From: Botrimarina mediterranea
GTDB taxonomy: Bacteria > Planctomycetota > Planctomycetia > Pirellulales > Lacipirellulaceae
Direction of reading: 5' to 3'
Assembly (NCBI RefSeq): GCF_007753265.1
Contig: NZ_CP036349.1
Coordinates: forward strand, 4,745,363-4,809,362
DNA length: 64,000 nt
A program made the position numbers and the translations under genes. Positions within the stretch are counted from its first letter, which is position 1. Every line of letters begins with the position of its first letter. Under the pieces are notes generated by a model, which saw only the letters and a list, made by a program, of their open reading frames with translations, made no database searches and was not told the DNA's origin. Shown here piece after piece: positions 44,154 through 51,293 of this stretch.

Positions 44154-46045
44154 CGATCGATCCCGTACTGATCGACTTTGCGATAGAGCGTTGCGCGGCC
44201 GATGCCCAGAAGCTTTGCCGCCTCGGGAATCACCCCCTTGGTGCGTGCGAGCGCTTCGAGGATGAGCTTCTTTTCCCACTCGTCGATCCGCAGGCTCTCG
44301 ATCTGCCCAGCCGATTTCGCGGAAGTCCCGGCGTCACGCAGAGCCAGGTCCTCCGGCTCGATCTGCTGCCCAATCGCCATCACCACCGCGCTATCGATCA
44401 CATTGCGGAGCTGCCGCACATTGCCGGGCCAGTGGTAGCCGAGCAATCGCTCCCGCGCCGAGGGGCTCAGCTGAATTCCCGGTCGGCCATGCTCGCTCTT
44501 GAAGTGGTCAAAAAAGAAGTCCACAAGAAGCGAGATGTCCTCGCCGCGCTCACGCAACGGCGGCAGGCGCAACTCGAACACGCTGAGCCGGTAGTAGAGG
44601 TCCTCGCGGAACTTTCCGTCGCGGACGTAGTTCTGCAAGTCCTGGTTCGTCGCCGCGAGCACCCGCACGTCTACCGTCACCGGTTGTGTAGCGCCCACCG
44701 GCAGGAACGGATGCCCCTCGAGAACGCGGAGTAGCTTCGCCTGCCCCGCGGGGGTCATCTCGCCGACCTCATCGAGGAACAGCGTCCCCATGTCGGCCTG
44801 TTGAAAAAAGCCGCTGTGGTCGCGGTCGGCGCCGGTGAACGAGCCCGCCTTGTGGCCGAAGAGCTGGCTCTCCATCAGATCGTGAGGGATCGCTGCGCAG
44901 TTGACCGACACCATCGGTCGATCAACCCTCGCGCTGGCCCGGTGGATCGCCCGTGCGACCAACTCTTTGCCGGCGCCGCTCTCGCCGCGGATCAGCACCG
45001 AGCCTCGCGCCGTCGCGACTCGGGCGATCTTCGCCTTCAGCTCGAGCATCGGCTCGCTCTCGCCAATCAGGCCGTCGTACCCGGGCGCCGCGGCGACAAG
45101 GCGATCGAAGTTTTGCCGCAACGATCGCCACTCCATCGCTCTCGCGAGCGACACCGCTAAGAGATTCGCCACCGAAATGATGAAGTCGAAGTCAGACTGT
45201 CGGAACCGCCCGTCCTCTAAGTAGGCGTGCAGCGCGCCGAGCGGCCGCACATTATCGCGTTTTTCCAGCCCAAGCTTTGGCAACAGTGGCGCGCAGATCG
45301 CATCGGCGAACGCGCCGATCTTGATAGTCCCGGAGGAGTCCACGCTCGGCGCCTCTTGGTTGGCGACCCACACCGCGTTGCCAGCTCGGATCACCAGCTC
45401 CGTCAGTGACGGGCTGAGCGCCAGCCGCGACGATGCGTCAGAAGGGAGCGAGTGCTTGGCGCGCAGTTCGCCCTCGTCGCTAGGCCAGAGGAAGCCAACG
45501 ACGGAGGCACCCGTCCTCGCTTTCAGAAGGTCGAGCGCCGTCTGCACGAGCTCGTCCGGGCTGCTCGATCCCAGGAGCTTGATACAGAGTTGATAAAGCA
45601 GCATCAACTCTTTGACTTGCTCAGTGTTGGGCAGTCCGTCAAGCGACGCCTCGTCAACGCCGCCGCTCGTGACGTGCCGCTCATCGACGATCGTTTGCGT
45701 GGGCGCCGGCGCCATCCCGTCGAAGGTCGCGTCCTCGGCGGTGGCTGGTTCCTCGGACTCGTGGAACTCCAGCTCCGTTGTGCCAATGCGGATGACATGC
45801 CCGTCGCCGAGGGTCGCCTTCCCCACCTTCTGACCGTTGACGTAGGTGCCGTTGCGGCTCTTGTTGTCCGCAACGACCCAGCGTTCTTCCTCAGCGACGA
45901 TCCTCGCGTGGACCCGTGAACAGATCGGGTCGGGAAGCGCGACTTGGCACGCGCCGCCGCGACCCAGCAGGGTGTCGCCCCGTGGCGCCAGGGGAAATCG
46001 CGTCCCCATGCGGGGCCCGCTGAGAACGGTGAGGTACGCGTGCAA
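44150..46045 (-). CDS. Sigma-54-dependent activator with FHA and GAF domains
   Basis: A 631-residue regulator. FHA domain about 1-95 (GDTLLGRGGACQVALPDP, CSRVHARIV, KSRNGTYVNGQ), GAF domain about 140-295, AAA+ domain about 315-555: Walker A GESGAGKELVARAIH, the sigma54-contact loop reading GSFTGA instead of GAFTGA, Walker B GTLFLDEVGEM, and arginine-finger FREDLYYRLSVFELRLPPLRERGEDI. A Fis-type HTH ends the protein (EAAKLLGIGRATLYRKVDQYGI). It should respond to a phosphothreonine partner and open RpoN promoters. The start is probably TTG, because no ATG lies upstream of the FHA domain. Confidence 0.93.
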   Translation of the reverse strand: MHAYLTVLSGPRMGTRFPLAPRGDTLLGRGGACQVALPDPICSRVHARIVAEEERWVVADNKSRNGTYVNGQKVGKATLGDGHVIRIGTTELEFHESEEPATAEDATFDGMAPAPTQTIVDERHVTSGGVDEASLDGLPNTEQVKELMLLYQLCIKLLGSSSPDELVQTALDLLKARTGASVVGFLWPSDEGELRAKHSLPSDASSRLALSPSLTELVIRAGNAVWVANQEAPSVDSSGTIKIGAFADAICAPLLPKLGLEKRDNVRPLGALHAYLEDGRFRQSDFDFIISVANLLAVSLARAMEWRSLRQNFDRLVAAAPGYDGLIGESEPMLELKAKIARVATARGSVLIRGESGAGKELVARAIHRASARVDRPMVSVNCAAIPHDLMESQLFGHKAGSFTGADRDHSGFFQQADMGTLFLDEVGEMTPAGQAKLLRVLEGHPFLPVGATQPVTVDVRVLAATNQDLQNYVRDGKFREDLYYRLSVFELRLPPLRERGEDISLLVDFFFDHFKSEHGRPGIQLSPSARERLLGYHWPGNVRQLRNVIDSAVVMAIGQQIEPEDLALRDAGTSAKSAGQIESLRIDEWEKKLILEALARTKGVIPEAAKLLGIGRATLYRKVDQYGIDR

Positions 46046-46265
46046 GGCTGGTCGTATCGGTTGGATTGGCCCGGTGCTCCGAAGCCGTTTCCAGGCCCGT
46101 GCTTCGTAGCCTTTTAAAGGTAGTCCACCAAGCCGCCGCCGTCAGCCACACGACGCCCTCCCCAAGACTTTTTGGCCCAGCTAGCCGGCAATTCTGCGTC
46201 TGTTTTGCATGTCGTCCCTTCGAAATGCCCCCATAAACTTGGGGAAATCCACTTCCTATCCCACC

Positions 46266-46294
46266 TTGGCCGATTTGGGCGAGGTTGGTAAGCT
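46266..46294 (+). promoter_or_regulatory. Candidate promoter of tRNA-Pro
   Basis: TTGGCC (46266-46271), 17-bp spacer, TAAGCT (46289-46294), nine bases ahead of the tRNA 5' end. Position and spacing fit a tRNA promoter with little leader. Confidence 0.45.
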
Positions 46295-46303
46295 GTGGGG
46301 CTA

Positions 46304-46378
46304 CGGGCTGTAGCTCAGCTTGGCTAGAGCGCTGCGTTCGGGACGCAGAGGTCGGAGGTTCGAATCCTCTCAGCCCGA
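46304..46378 (+). tRNA. tRNA-Pro (anticodon CGG)
   Basis: The cloverleaf can be written out: acceptor CGGGCTG/CAGCCCG, D stem GCTC/GAGC, anticodon stem CTGCG/CGCAG with loop TTCGGGA (anticodon CGG at 46339-46341), variable AGGTC, T stem GGAGG/CCTCT with loop TTCGAAT, discriminator A. CCA is not encoded. The segment from the anticodon loop to the 3' end is duplicated at 48978-49021, making this the insertion site of an integrative element. Confidence 0.95.
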
Positions 46379-46380
46379 CT
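46337..46380 (+). repeat. attL: 44-bp direct repeat in tRNA-Pro
   Basis: Begins TTCGGGACGCAGAGG in the anticodon loop and ends two bases past the discriminator. Integrases that use tRNA genes commonly cross over in the anticodon loop, which fits. Confidence 0.92.
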
Positions 46381-46408
46381 AGACTTACGACGATCCGCTC
46401 TACTTCTC

Positions 46409-46448
46409 TTGCAGAGCACTTGCAGAAAAAGACGCCCCCCTGTTGCAG
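46409..46448 (+). promoter_or_regulatory. Left cluster of TTGCAG (putative integrase arm sites)
   Basis: TTGCAG occurs at 46409, 46420 and 46443, just inside attL; the first two are 11 bp apart (one helical turn). The same hexamer with the same 11-bp step occurs near attR. Confidence 0.6.
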
Positions 46449-46543
46449 CAGAGAGGCGTCTCGCGAACCTGTTGGCCCGCTTCGCAGTGGTCCAGATGTC
46501 CCCACTCAGTGCCGAGCGGCCTGAGCTATCCGGGAGGTTCGCC

Positions 46544-47554
46544 GTGAAGCAACCCCAGCCTTTCTTCCGTAAGTTCACCCAGAGCTGGTACGTCCAGCTC
46601 GGCGGCAAGCAGATCGCTCTGGGCAAGGACGAAGGCGAAGCCTTCGCCAAGTATCGGCAGATCGTCGGCAGCCCTAGCGGGCTGGACTCGCACGTCACGA
46701 CCGTGCACGAGCTGCTCGACGACTACCTCGAATGGGTCCAGCAGCACCGAGCCGCGGCGACTTACGAGTCGACCCGCTTCTACCTCTCCGCGTTCGCGAA
46801 GACGGTCGGTTCGCAGCTCAAGATCGCCGAGGTTCGACCCTTCCACGTCACGGCGTGGATGGCCTGCCACAAGACTTGGGGCGACACGTCGCAGCACGAC
46901 GCAATCAGCATCTTGCAGCGAGCGTTTAGCTGGGCCGTCAAGCGAAGGATGCTCGACGAGCACCCGCTGCGGGACATCGAAGAGAAGCCGGCTAAGCAGC
47001 GGCGTGAGTTCGTGCTCACGCCCGAGCAGTGGAAGCTGGTGACGGACCACGTCGGTGACGCCCGTTTCGTGGACTTGCTGACCTTCCTTTGGGAGACCGG
47101 CTGCCGGCCGCTCGAAGCGCGTCAACTCGAAGCCGGCTATTGCGACCTCGGGAACAGCCTTGCTGTCTATCCGCTCCAGCAGTCTAAGGGGAAGCGACGC
47201 CGTCGCGTGTTGTTCCTCAACGCGACGGCTGTGGAGATCTGCCGGCGGCTCGCTGAGAAGCACCCGACCGGCCCCATCTTCCGCAACCGCCTTGGCAACG
47301 CGTGGACGAAGGACGCCATGCAGTGTCGGTTGAGCCGGCTGCGGGACAAGCTGGCGATGCCCGAGCTGTGTGCGTATACGTTCCGGCATTCGTTTGCGAC
47401 GCAGGGCTTGATGAACGGTGTTGATCCGGTGACGCTCGGCCACCTGATGGGCCACGTCGATGGCACGATGGTCGCTAGGCAGTACCAGCACCTGGCGGCC
47501 AACCTCGACTACCTCAAGAACGCGGCGGAACGCGTCAAAGGTCGAGGTGCTTGA
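46544..47554 (+). CDS. int: Tyrosine recombinase (integrase)
   Basis: A 336-residue phage-type integrase from GTG 46544, which has GGGAGG seven bases upstream and gives the planctomycete-style start VKQPQPFFRKFTQSWYVQLGGKQIALG. SAM-like N-terminal domain about 50-140. Catalytic domain: Arg188 in TGCRPLEARQLE, the YTFRHSFATQGL block with Arg281 (Tyr replaces the usual first His, as is common in planctomycete integrases), LGHLMGH, and nucleophile Tyr314 in ARQYQHL. It should catalyse excision and insertion at the tRNA-Pro repeats. The 3' end overlaps the excisionase gene by 20 bp. Confidence 0.92.
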   Translation: MKQPQPFFRKFTQSWYVQLGGKQIALGKDEGEAFAKYRQIVGSPSGLDSHVTTVHELLDDYLEWVQQHRAAATYESTRFYLSAFAKTVGSQLKIAEVRPFHVTAWMACHKTWGDTSQHDAISILQRAFSWAVKRRMLDEHPLRDIEEKPAKQRREFVLTPEQWKLVTDHVGDARFVDLLTFLWETGCRPLEARQLEAGYCDLGNSLAVYPLQQSKGKRRRRVLFLNATAVEICRRLAEKHPTGPIFRNRLGNAWTKDAMQCRLSRLRDKLAMPELCAYTFRHSFATQGLMNGVDPVTLGHLMGHVDGTMVARQYQHLAANLDYLKNAAERVKGRGA

Positions 47555-47768
47555 GCTGTCGCTTGTGACGCTCGGCCTTGGGTAGCTCGCATTGCCCCAG
47601 GTACTCGGTGAGCTGGGCCGTCGTGATGCGGATGGCGCCACCGATGCGGTACGCCTTGAGAGCCCCCGTCGAGGCCAGCTTGTAGACCAGCCGGGCGGAG
47701 ACGTTCAGGCGTTCGGCGACTTGCTGAATCGTCAGCATGCCATCGCTGTTTTCGTGCTCGTTGCTCAT
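47535..47768 (-). CDS. Excisionase / MerR-like HTH protein
   Basis: A 77-residue protein with an HTH_17-type winged helix: MLTIQQVAERLNVSARLVYKLASTGALKAYRIGGAIRITTAQLTEYLGQC, the standard excisionase fold, and a basic C-terminal tail. It should bind near the element ends and direct the integrase toward excision. Convergent with int, overlapping its 3' end by 20 bp, so opposite expression of the two could interfere. Confidence 0.85.
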   Translation of the reverse strand: MSNEHENSDGMLTIQQVAERLNVSARLVYKLASTGALKAYRIGGAIRITTAQLTEYLGQCELPKAERHKRQLKHLDL

Positions 47769-48209
47769 GGTTCAGAACGCCACTTTTCGGGCGTCGTGGT
47801 GGGTGCAGTTGATTTTGCGATGAACTCTTGACGTAAGTCCGCCCCGGAACGTCACTTCGATCGTGTCGAACCCACCCCGCCCAAGCCCCCACGTTGAGAG
47901 GTTAACACCCCTATTAGCCATGGGGCGGCTGGCGCCGGCTGGCAAGCCGTCGGCTGCCTCGGATCGGCCCCGCGGCTTGCCAGCAGGCTCCAGCTTTGAT
48001 TCTGCCGCATGCATACAAGGGGACCTACGAACGTAAGGCTTCGAGCGGAGAGGGCCCGGAAGGGGCCTCTGGTGCGGTTTGGGGAGGGGTTCAGCTCGGG
48101 CTCGGCAACAAAGGGGGGGGTCCGCCCCCTTCGTCACTGTCACCATCACCGTCTCAACTGGCAGCGAAGACGGTGACGGCGACAGCGACGAAGGGGGCTC
48201 GCGGGAGCG
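47769..48209. other. Element centre with hairpins, no gene
   Basis: A 12-bp hairpin GCTGGCAAGCCG (47938-47949) with CGGCTTGCCAGC (47973-47984) lies here, then G-rich DNA and the long hairpin at 48125-48197. I see no credible ORF in these 440 bp. Confidence 0.5.
48125..48197 (-). terminator. Thirty-bp hairpin after the element's cargo gene
   Basis: Arms at 48125-48154 and 48168-48197 (CCCCCTTCGTCACTGTCACC..., 27 of 30 pairing, remaining three G.T-type) with a 13-nt loop, starting 12 bp beyond the stop codon of the 168-residue gene. A strong transcription-blocking hairpin, though the G/C run is not followed by a T tract. Confidence 0.6.
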
Positions 48210-48716
48210 TTAGCGGCCGCCGCGTCGCTGGCGTTTACCGGGGGAGGCTTCGGCGGACCTGTACGGCTTCGGTTTCCATCCGTAAACGAGCCCCATCAGG
48301 TTCTTGCCGAGCTTGGTTTCCAAGACCTGCATGAACCACTTCTCGTTCGATAGGCTGCAATCGAGCAGCAGCGCCGCCATCCGCACATGCGTGTGATTGA
48401 ACGCGTCGCCGTAGACTTTGAGCTTTTCGACGACGCTCGGCATCAACAGCAGCTGCAGCCGCGTCTCACTGAAATTGCTGGCTCGCAGGAAGCCCGGCGG
48501 CGACTTGGCTTTCTGGATTGCGTCCAGACGCGTCGCGATGAGCTGCTCGACCTTCTTCGGGGATTCCGTCGCGAATTCCAACAAGACCGCAGCGAGCTTG
48601 CCCTGTGTCCATTCCATCGCACGGGCGTGCTTAGCTAGCTCATCGGCGAGGGACTTCGACGCCGGAATCTGGCGTTTGACGGTTCGTTCCTCGGACGCTG
48701 GTTTTCGTTTTGCCAT
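48210..48716 (-). CDS. Element cargo protein, possible tandem ribbon-helix-helix
   Basis: A 168-residue basic protein from MAKRKPASEERTVKRQIPAS, start supported by GAGAGGG about seven bases upstream. Two similar segments can be aligned: QIPASKSLADELAKHARAME then WTQGKLAAVLLEFA (residues about 16-50), and LLMPSVVEKLKVYGDAFN then HTHVRMAALLLDCS (about 90-125). Each looks like a strand followed by two helices, as in ribbon-helix-helix DNA binders. The tail KPYRSAEASPGKRQRRGGR is very basic. The DNA-binding assignment is inference. It is the only non-recombination gene in the element. Confidence 0.6.
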   Translation of the reverse strand: MAKRKPASEERTVKRQIPASKSLADELAKHARAMEWTQGKLAAVLLEFATESPKKVEQLIATRLDAIQKAKSPPGFLRASNFSETRLQLLLMPSVVEKLKVYGDAFNHTHVRMAALLLDCSLSNEKWFMQVLETKLGKNLMGLVYGWKPKPYRSAEASPGKRQRRGGR

Positions 48717-48841
48717 CGGAACCCTCTCTGGGTACGGGGAATTCATTCCCGGACAATAATACCCAATATTGGTTCTCGTCAAGCACCGCGTGACAGAGAG
48801 GGCGGCGGTTGCAAGTCGTTCCTTGCTTCGCACGCTACTAC

Positions 48842-48952
48842 TTGCAGAGACATTGCAGTAGAACGGACCGATTCGTCTGCAAATCGCGTCCTTGCGTGCA
48901 ACTTTTGCAGTGACTAAGTTGACGCAAGTAGCGAAGCTCCAACGGCTTGCAG
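48842..48952. promoter_or_regulatory. Right cluster of TTGCAG (putative integrase arm sites)
   Basis: TTGCAG at 48842, 48853 (11 bp apart), 48905 and 48947, plus one inverted copy (CTGCAA) at 48877, all within 140 bp of attR. TTGCAA also occurs at 48809. Clustering at both element ends is what arm-type Int/Xis sites look like. Confidence 0.6.
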
Positions 48953-48977
48953 CAATCGCGATCGGACGAGGGTCCAC

Positions 48978-49021
48978 TTCGGGACGCAGAGGTCGGAGGT
49001 TCGAATCATCTCAGCCCGACT
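48978..49021 (+). repeat. attR: displaced 3' end of tRNA-Pro
   Basis: Forty-three of 44 bases match 46337-46380; the substitution at 49008 would break a T-stem base pair, which is tolerated because this copy is not part of a working tRNA. Confidence 0.92.
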
Positions 49022-49057
49022 TCTTTTAAACCCTGCCGAGTCAAGAGTTTCTGACAC

Positions 49058-49116
49058 CTGCCGACGGTCGGCAGCGCGGCATTTCCCGGAGAGCCAAAAC
49101 GGTACATACCGTTTTG
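49058..49116. repeat. Two perfect palindromes ahead of an integrase remnant
   Basis: CTGCCGAC-G-GTCGGCAG at 49058-49074 and CAAAACGGTA-CA-TACCGTTTTG at 49095-49116 (10-bp arms, 2-bp centre). The second could be a terminator, operator or recombination core; it lies 29 bp before the integrase fragment's ATG. Confidence 0.7.
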
Positions 49117-49145
49117 CGCGCCTCCAACGATGGGAGATGCCTTTC

Positions 49146-49502
49146 ATGCCAAGGCTCACGCAGAAGCTGCCCAATTACCGCAAGCACGCCGCCAGCGGCA
49201 ACGCCGTTGTCACGCTCAGCGGCGTCGATCACTACCTCGGCCGCTATGGCTCCAAGGCAAGCCGCGTTCTCTACGATCGGCTGCTGGCCGAATGGCTCGC
49301 CGGTGGGCGCGCCTTCGCAGCGACCGAGGCCTCGCCGATCACGATCGTCGAGTTGTCGGCGCGTTACTGGCGGTTCGCGACCCGCTATTACCGCAAGAAC
49401 GGCAAGTGCACCGGCGTAGCGCCGGCGATCAAGGCGACGCTGCGTTACATCGAGGAGTGGTATCTGGTCATCCTGACCGCACGAAGGCTCATCGATGTCT
49501 AG
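49146..49502 (+). pseudogene. Truncated integrase (N-terminal fragment)
   Basis: A 118-residue product starting MPRLTQKLPNYRKHAASGNAVVTLSGVDHYLGRYGSK matches the N-terminal, core-binding part of a different planctomycete tyrosine integrase (ASRVLYDRLLAEWLAGGR, SARYWRFATRYYRKNGK, IKATLRYIEEWY). It stops where the family continues into the catalytic domain; no R-H-R-Y residues follow. It is probably the relic of an earlier element inserted at the same tRNA. Confidence 0.8.
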
Positions 49503-49570
49503 TGTCATGGGCCAACGCGCTGCGCCGTGGGCCCACTGCGCAGCCAGCCCTCCCTGATCCTCGCATAGCA

Positions 49571-50515
49571 CTACTTTGCTGCGGCGCGGCGTAAGCGGTC
49601 CATCACGGCGTGACCGAGCCCCTCTTCAGGGAACGGTCGTGCGATTATGTAGTCGAGCCCCAGGGCGTCGAGCCGACGAATGGCGGCAAACAGGTTGTAC
49701 GCGGCTTCACGAAGGCATTCTCGTTCCGACAGCACTTCGATCGCGACAAATTCGTTCGGTTTGGGCGCCGGCCCCAGCGTCAATAAGCCCACCTTCGAGT
49801 GAGGACGCGGAGGGTCAAAGGTAAGTTCTAGGGGTGTTGCCGGCGAGTAATGCCGCGCGAGCTGACCGGGGCTGGCAGGCCTACTGCCACCGGCGGATGC
49901 GAGTTTGAGAGGACCAACGACTTCTTCGATCTCTTCGGCCGTTACGCCGCCCGGCCTCAGCAGTACTGGTTGCTCATCGAGAAACGACACCACGGACGAT
50001 TCGATGCCCACCGCACAGGGGCCGCCATCGATAACGTGTGGCAGTCGATCGCCAAACTGGTCCATGACGTGTTGTGCGGTGGTGGGGCTGACCGTGCAGA
50101 AGAGATTGGCGCTCGGGGCAGCAATTGGCGAGCCCGCCCGTTCAATCAGGCGACGCGCTAGAGGATGAGCGGGACACCGGATGGCGACACTCGCTAACCC
50201 CGCGGTAACGATGTCGGGGACGCAGTCAGCTTTCTTGAACACAAGCGATAGAGGTCCTGGCCAGAATCGCTCAATTAGGTCCCGGGCGGGCGGAGGGACG
50301 TGCATGACCAATGAGCTGAGTTGGGCGGGGTCCGCAATATGCACGATCAGCGGATCGAATCGGGGCCGCCCTTTCAGTTCGAAAATCTTGGCAACGGCGT
50401 CAGCATTAAGCGCATTCGCCCCGAGCCCATAGACCGTCTCGGTAGGGAACGCCACTATCCCTCCCAAACGGATTACCTCTGCGCAGCTATCCAGATCCTG
50501 CTCTGTCACCTTCAA
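49571..50515 (-). CDS. Threonylcarbamoyl-AMP synthase (Sua5/YrdC)
   Basis: A 314-residue Sua5-type enzyme making threonylcarbamoyl-AMP for the t6A37 tRNA modification. YrdC domain about 1-200: IVAFPTETVYGLGANALN, IFELKGRPRFDPLIVHI, FWPGPLSLVF, VAIRCPAHPLARRLI, PIAAPSANLFCTVSPTTAQHV, IDGGPCAVGIESSVVSF. The C-terminal Sua5 domain begins after the SPGQLARHYSP linker motif. The start is TTG at 50515 or GTG at 50509; an AGGAAG upstream fits the GTG slightly better. Confidence 0.93.
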   Translation of the reverse strand: MKVTEQDLDSCAEVIRLGGIVAFPTETVYGLGANALNADAVAKIFELKGRPRFDPLIVHIADPAQLSSLVMHVPPPARDLIERFWPGPLSLVFKKADCVPDIVTAGLASVAIRCPAHPLARRLIERAGSPIAAPSANLFCTVSPTTAQHVMDQFGDRLPHVIDGGPCAVGIESSVVSFLDEQPVLLRPGGVTAEEIEEVVGPLKLASAGGSRPASPGQLARHYSPATPLELTFDPPRPHSKVGLLTLGPAPKPNEFVAIEVLSERECLREAAYNLFAAIRRLDALGLDYIIARPFPEEGLGHAVMDRLRRAAAK

Positions 50516-50670
50516 ACTTCCTGGTTTCCTAACGACTAGGAGACGGGGGCGCCCAACGCGAGACTCAAGAATGGACGTTGCGAGGCCGCGTCACTGCCAC
50601 CTTGAACCAGTTTCCAGTTATGGGTAGTCCGGGGAAACCTTCGGTACTGCGCTCAACTCGATCCTAGCGG

Positions 50671-51096
50671 CTAGAGCCAAGCGTTCTTCTTGGCGTCGGG
50701 GTGATCGAGGATCAGAGCGAGAAGATCCGCGGTGCTGCAGTGAGACTCGATCGGATGTCGCAACGGATGACCGCTCTTCACACGGTAGTGGTTGCGACGG
50801 CCCACTTTCTCACGCTCGATGAATCCCTCCTCTTCGAGGTCGGAAAGGATCTGCTGGATCGCACGTTCGGTGATTCCGACCCGAGCGGCAATCTCCCGCA
50901 ATGCGAGGTCGGGCTCCGCATTGAGCAAGATCAGGACATGCGAGTGGTTCGTCAAGAACGTCCAGCGGCGCCGAGCTTCTGAGCCGGACTTCTTCGCCGG
51001 GACTGCTTCCGGTGAGCGGGATGCGCTCGGGCTCGATGTTTTTTGGGGCTCGCCTTTTTCCTCAGCAGCGCGGCCCATCGCTCTCTTCTTCGGCAT
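50671..51096 (-). CDS. Winged-helix transcription regulator, divergent from dabBA
   Basis: A 141-residue protein from ATG 51096. The first 45 residues are a disordered Lys/Ser/Pro/Glu tail. Residues about 50-110 form a winged helix: NHSHVLILLNAEPDLALREIAARVGITERAIQQILSDLEEEGFIEREKVGRRNHYRV (MarR/IclR-like). It lies head to head with the dabB promoter 130 bp away and is therefore the likely regulator of the dab/cys cluster; the signal is unknown (no metal or sensor motif is visible). Confidence 0.8.
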   Translation of the reverse strand: MPKKRAMGRAAEEKGEPQKTSSPSASRSPEAVPAKKSGSEARRRWTFLTNHSHVLILLNAEPDLALREIAARVGITERAIQQILSDLEEEGFIEREKVGRRNHYRVKSGHPLRHPIESHCSTADLLALILDHPDAKKNAWL

Positions 51097-51222
51097 CAAG
51101 TTGCTTCAGCTCTAGGGGGGGCGGCTTCGACCTCCGGTCGCTGGTAGGAGAGAGCCCCCCGGAGTCAGTAGGGCCGCCTCAAACCATCTTATCGAAAAGT
51201 GGGCTAAACACCAGAAGCTCAA

Positions 51223-51251
51223 TTGACGAAGTATATTTCCGGCATTATTCT
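51223..51251 (+). promoter_or_regulatory. Candidate sigma70 promoter of the dab operon
   Basis: TTGACG (51223-51228), exact 17-bp spacer, TATTCT (51246-51251), about 43 bp before the dabB ATG, in a short AT-rich island. One of the clearest promoter-like sequences in the window. Confidence 0.55.
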
Positions 51252-51293
51252 TCTGCAGTACTCGCGTTATCCTACCACTCGGCCGGCAATCCC

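Larger units (their letters stand above)
46337..49021. mobile_element. 2.7-kb integrative element in tRNA-Pro
   Basis: Bounded by 44-bp direct repeats (46337-46380 and 48978-49021) that differ at one base. The left copy is the 3' half of the intact tRNA; the right copy is the displaced original end and carries the substitution (A at 49008). Contents: tyrosine integrase next to the tRNA, a convergent MerR-like excisionase, one further gene with a basic helical product, and clusters of TTGCAG at both ends. There are no replication, conjugation or phage structural genes, so any transfer would need a helper. Confidence 0.92.

Noticed and set aside
46337-49021. Prophage or ICE
   Set aside because: Only int, xis and one small gene; no replication, packaging, structural or conjugation genes.
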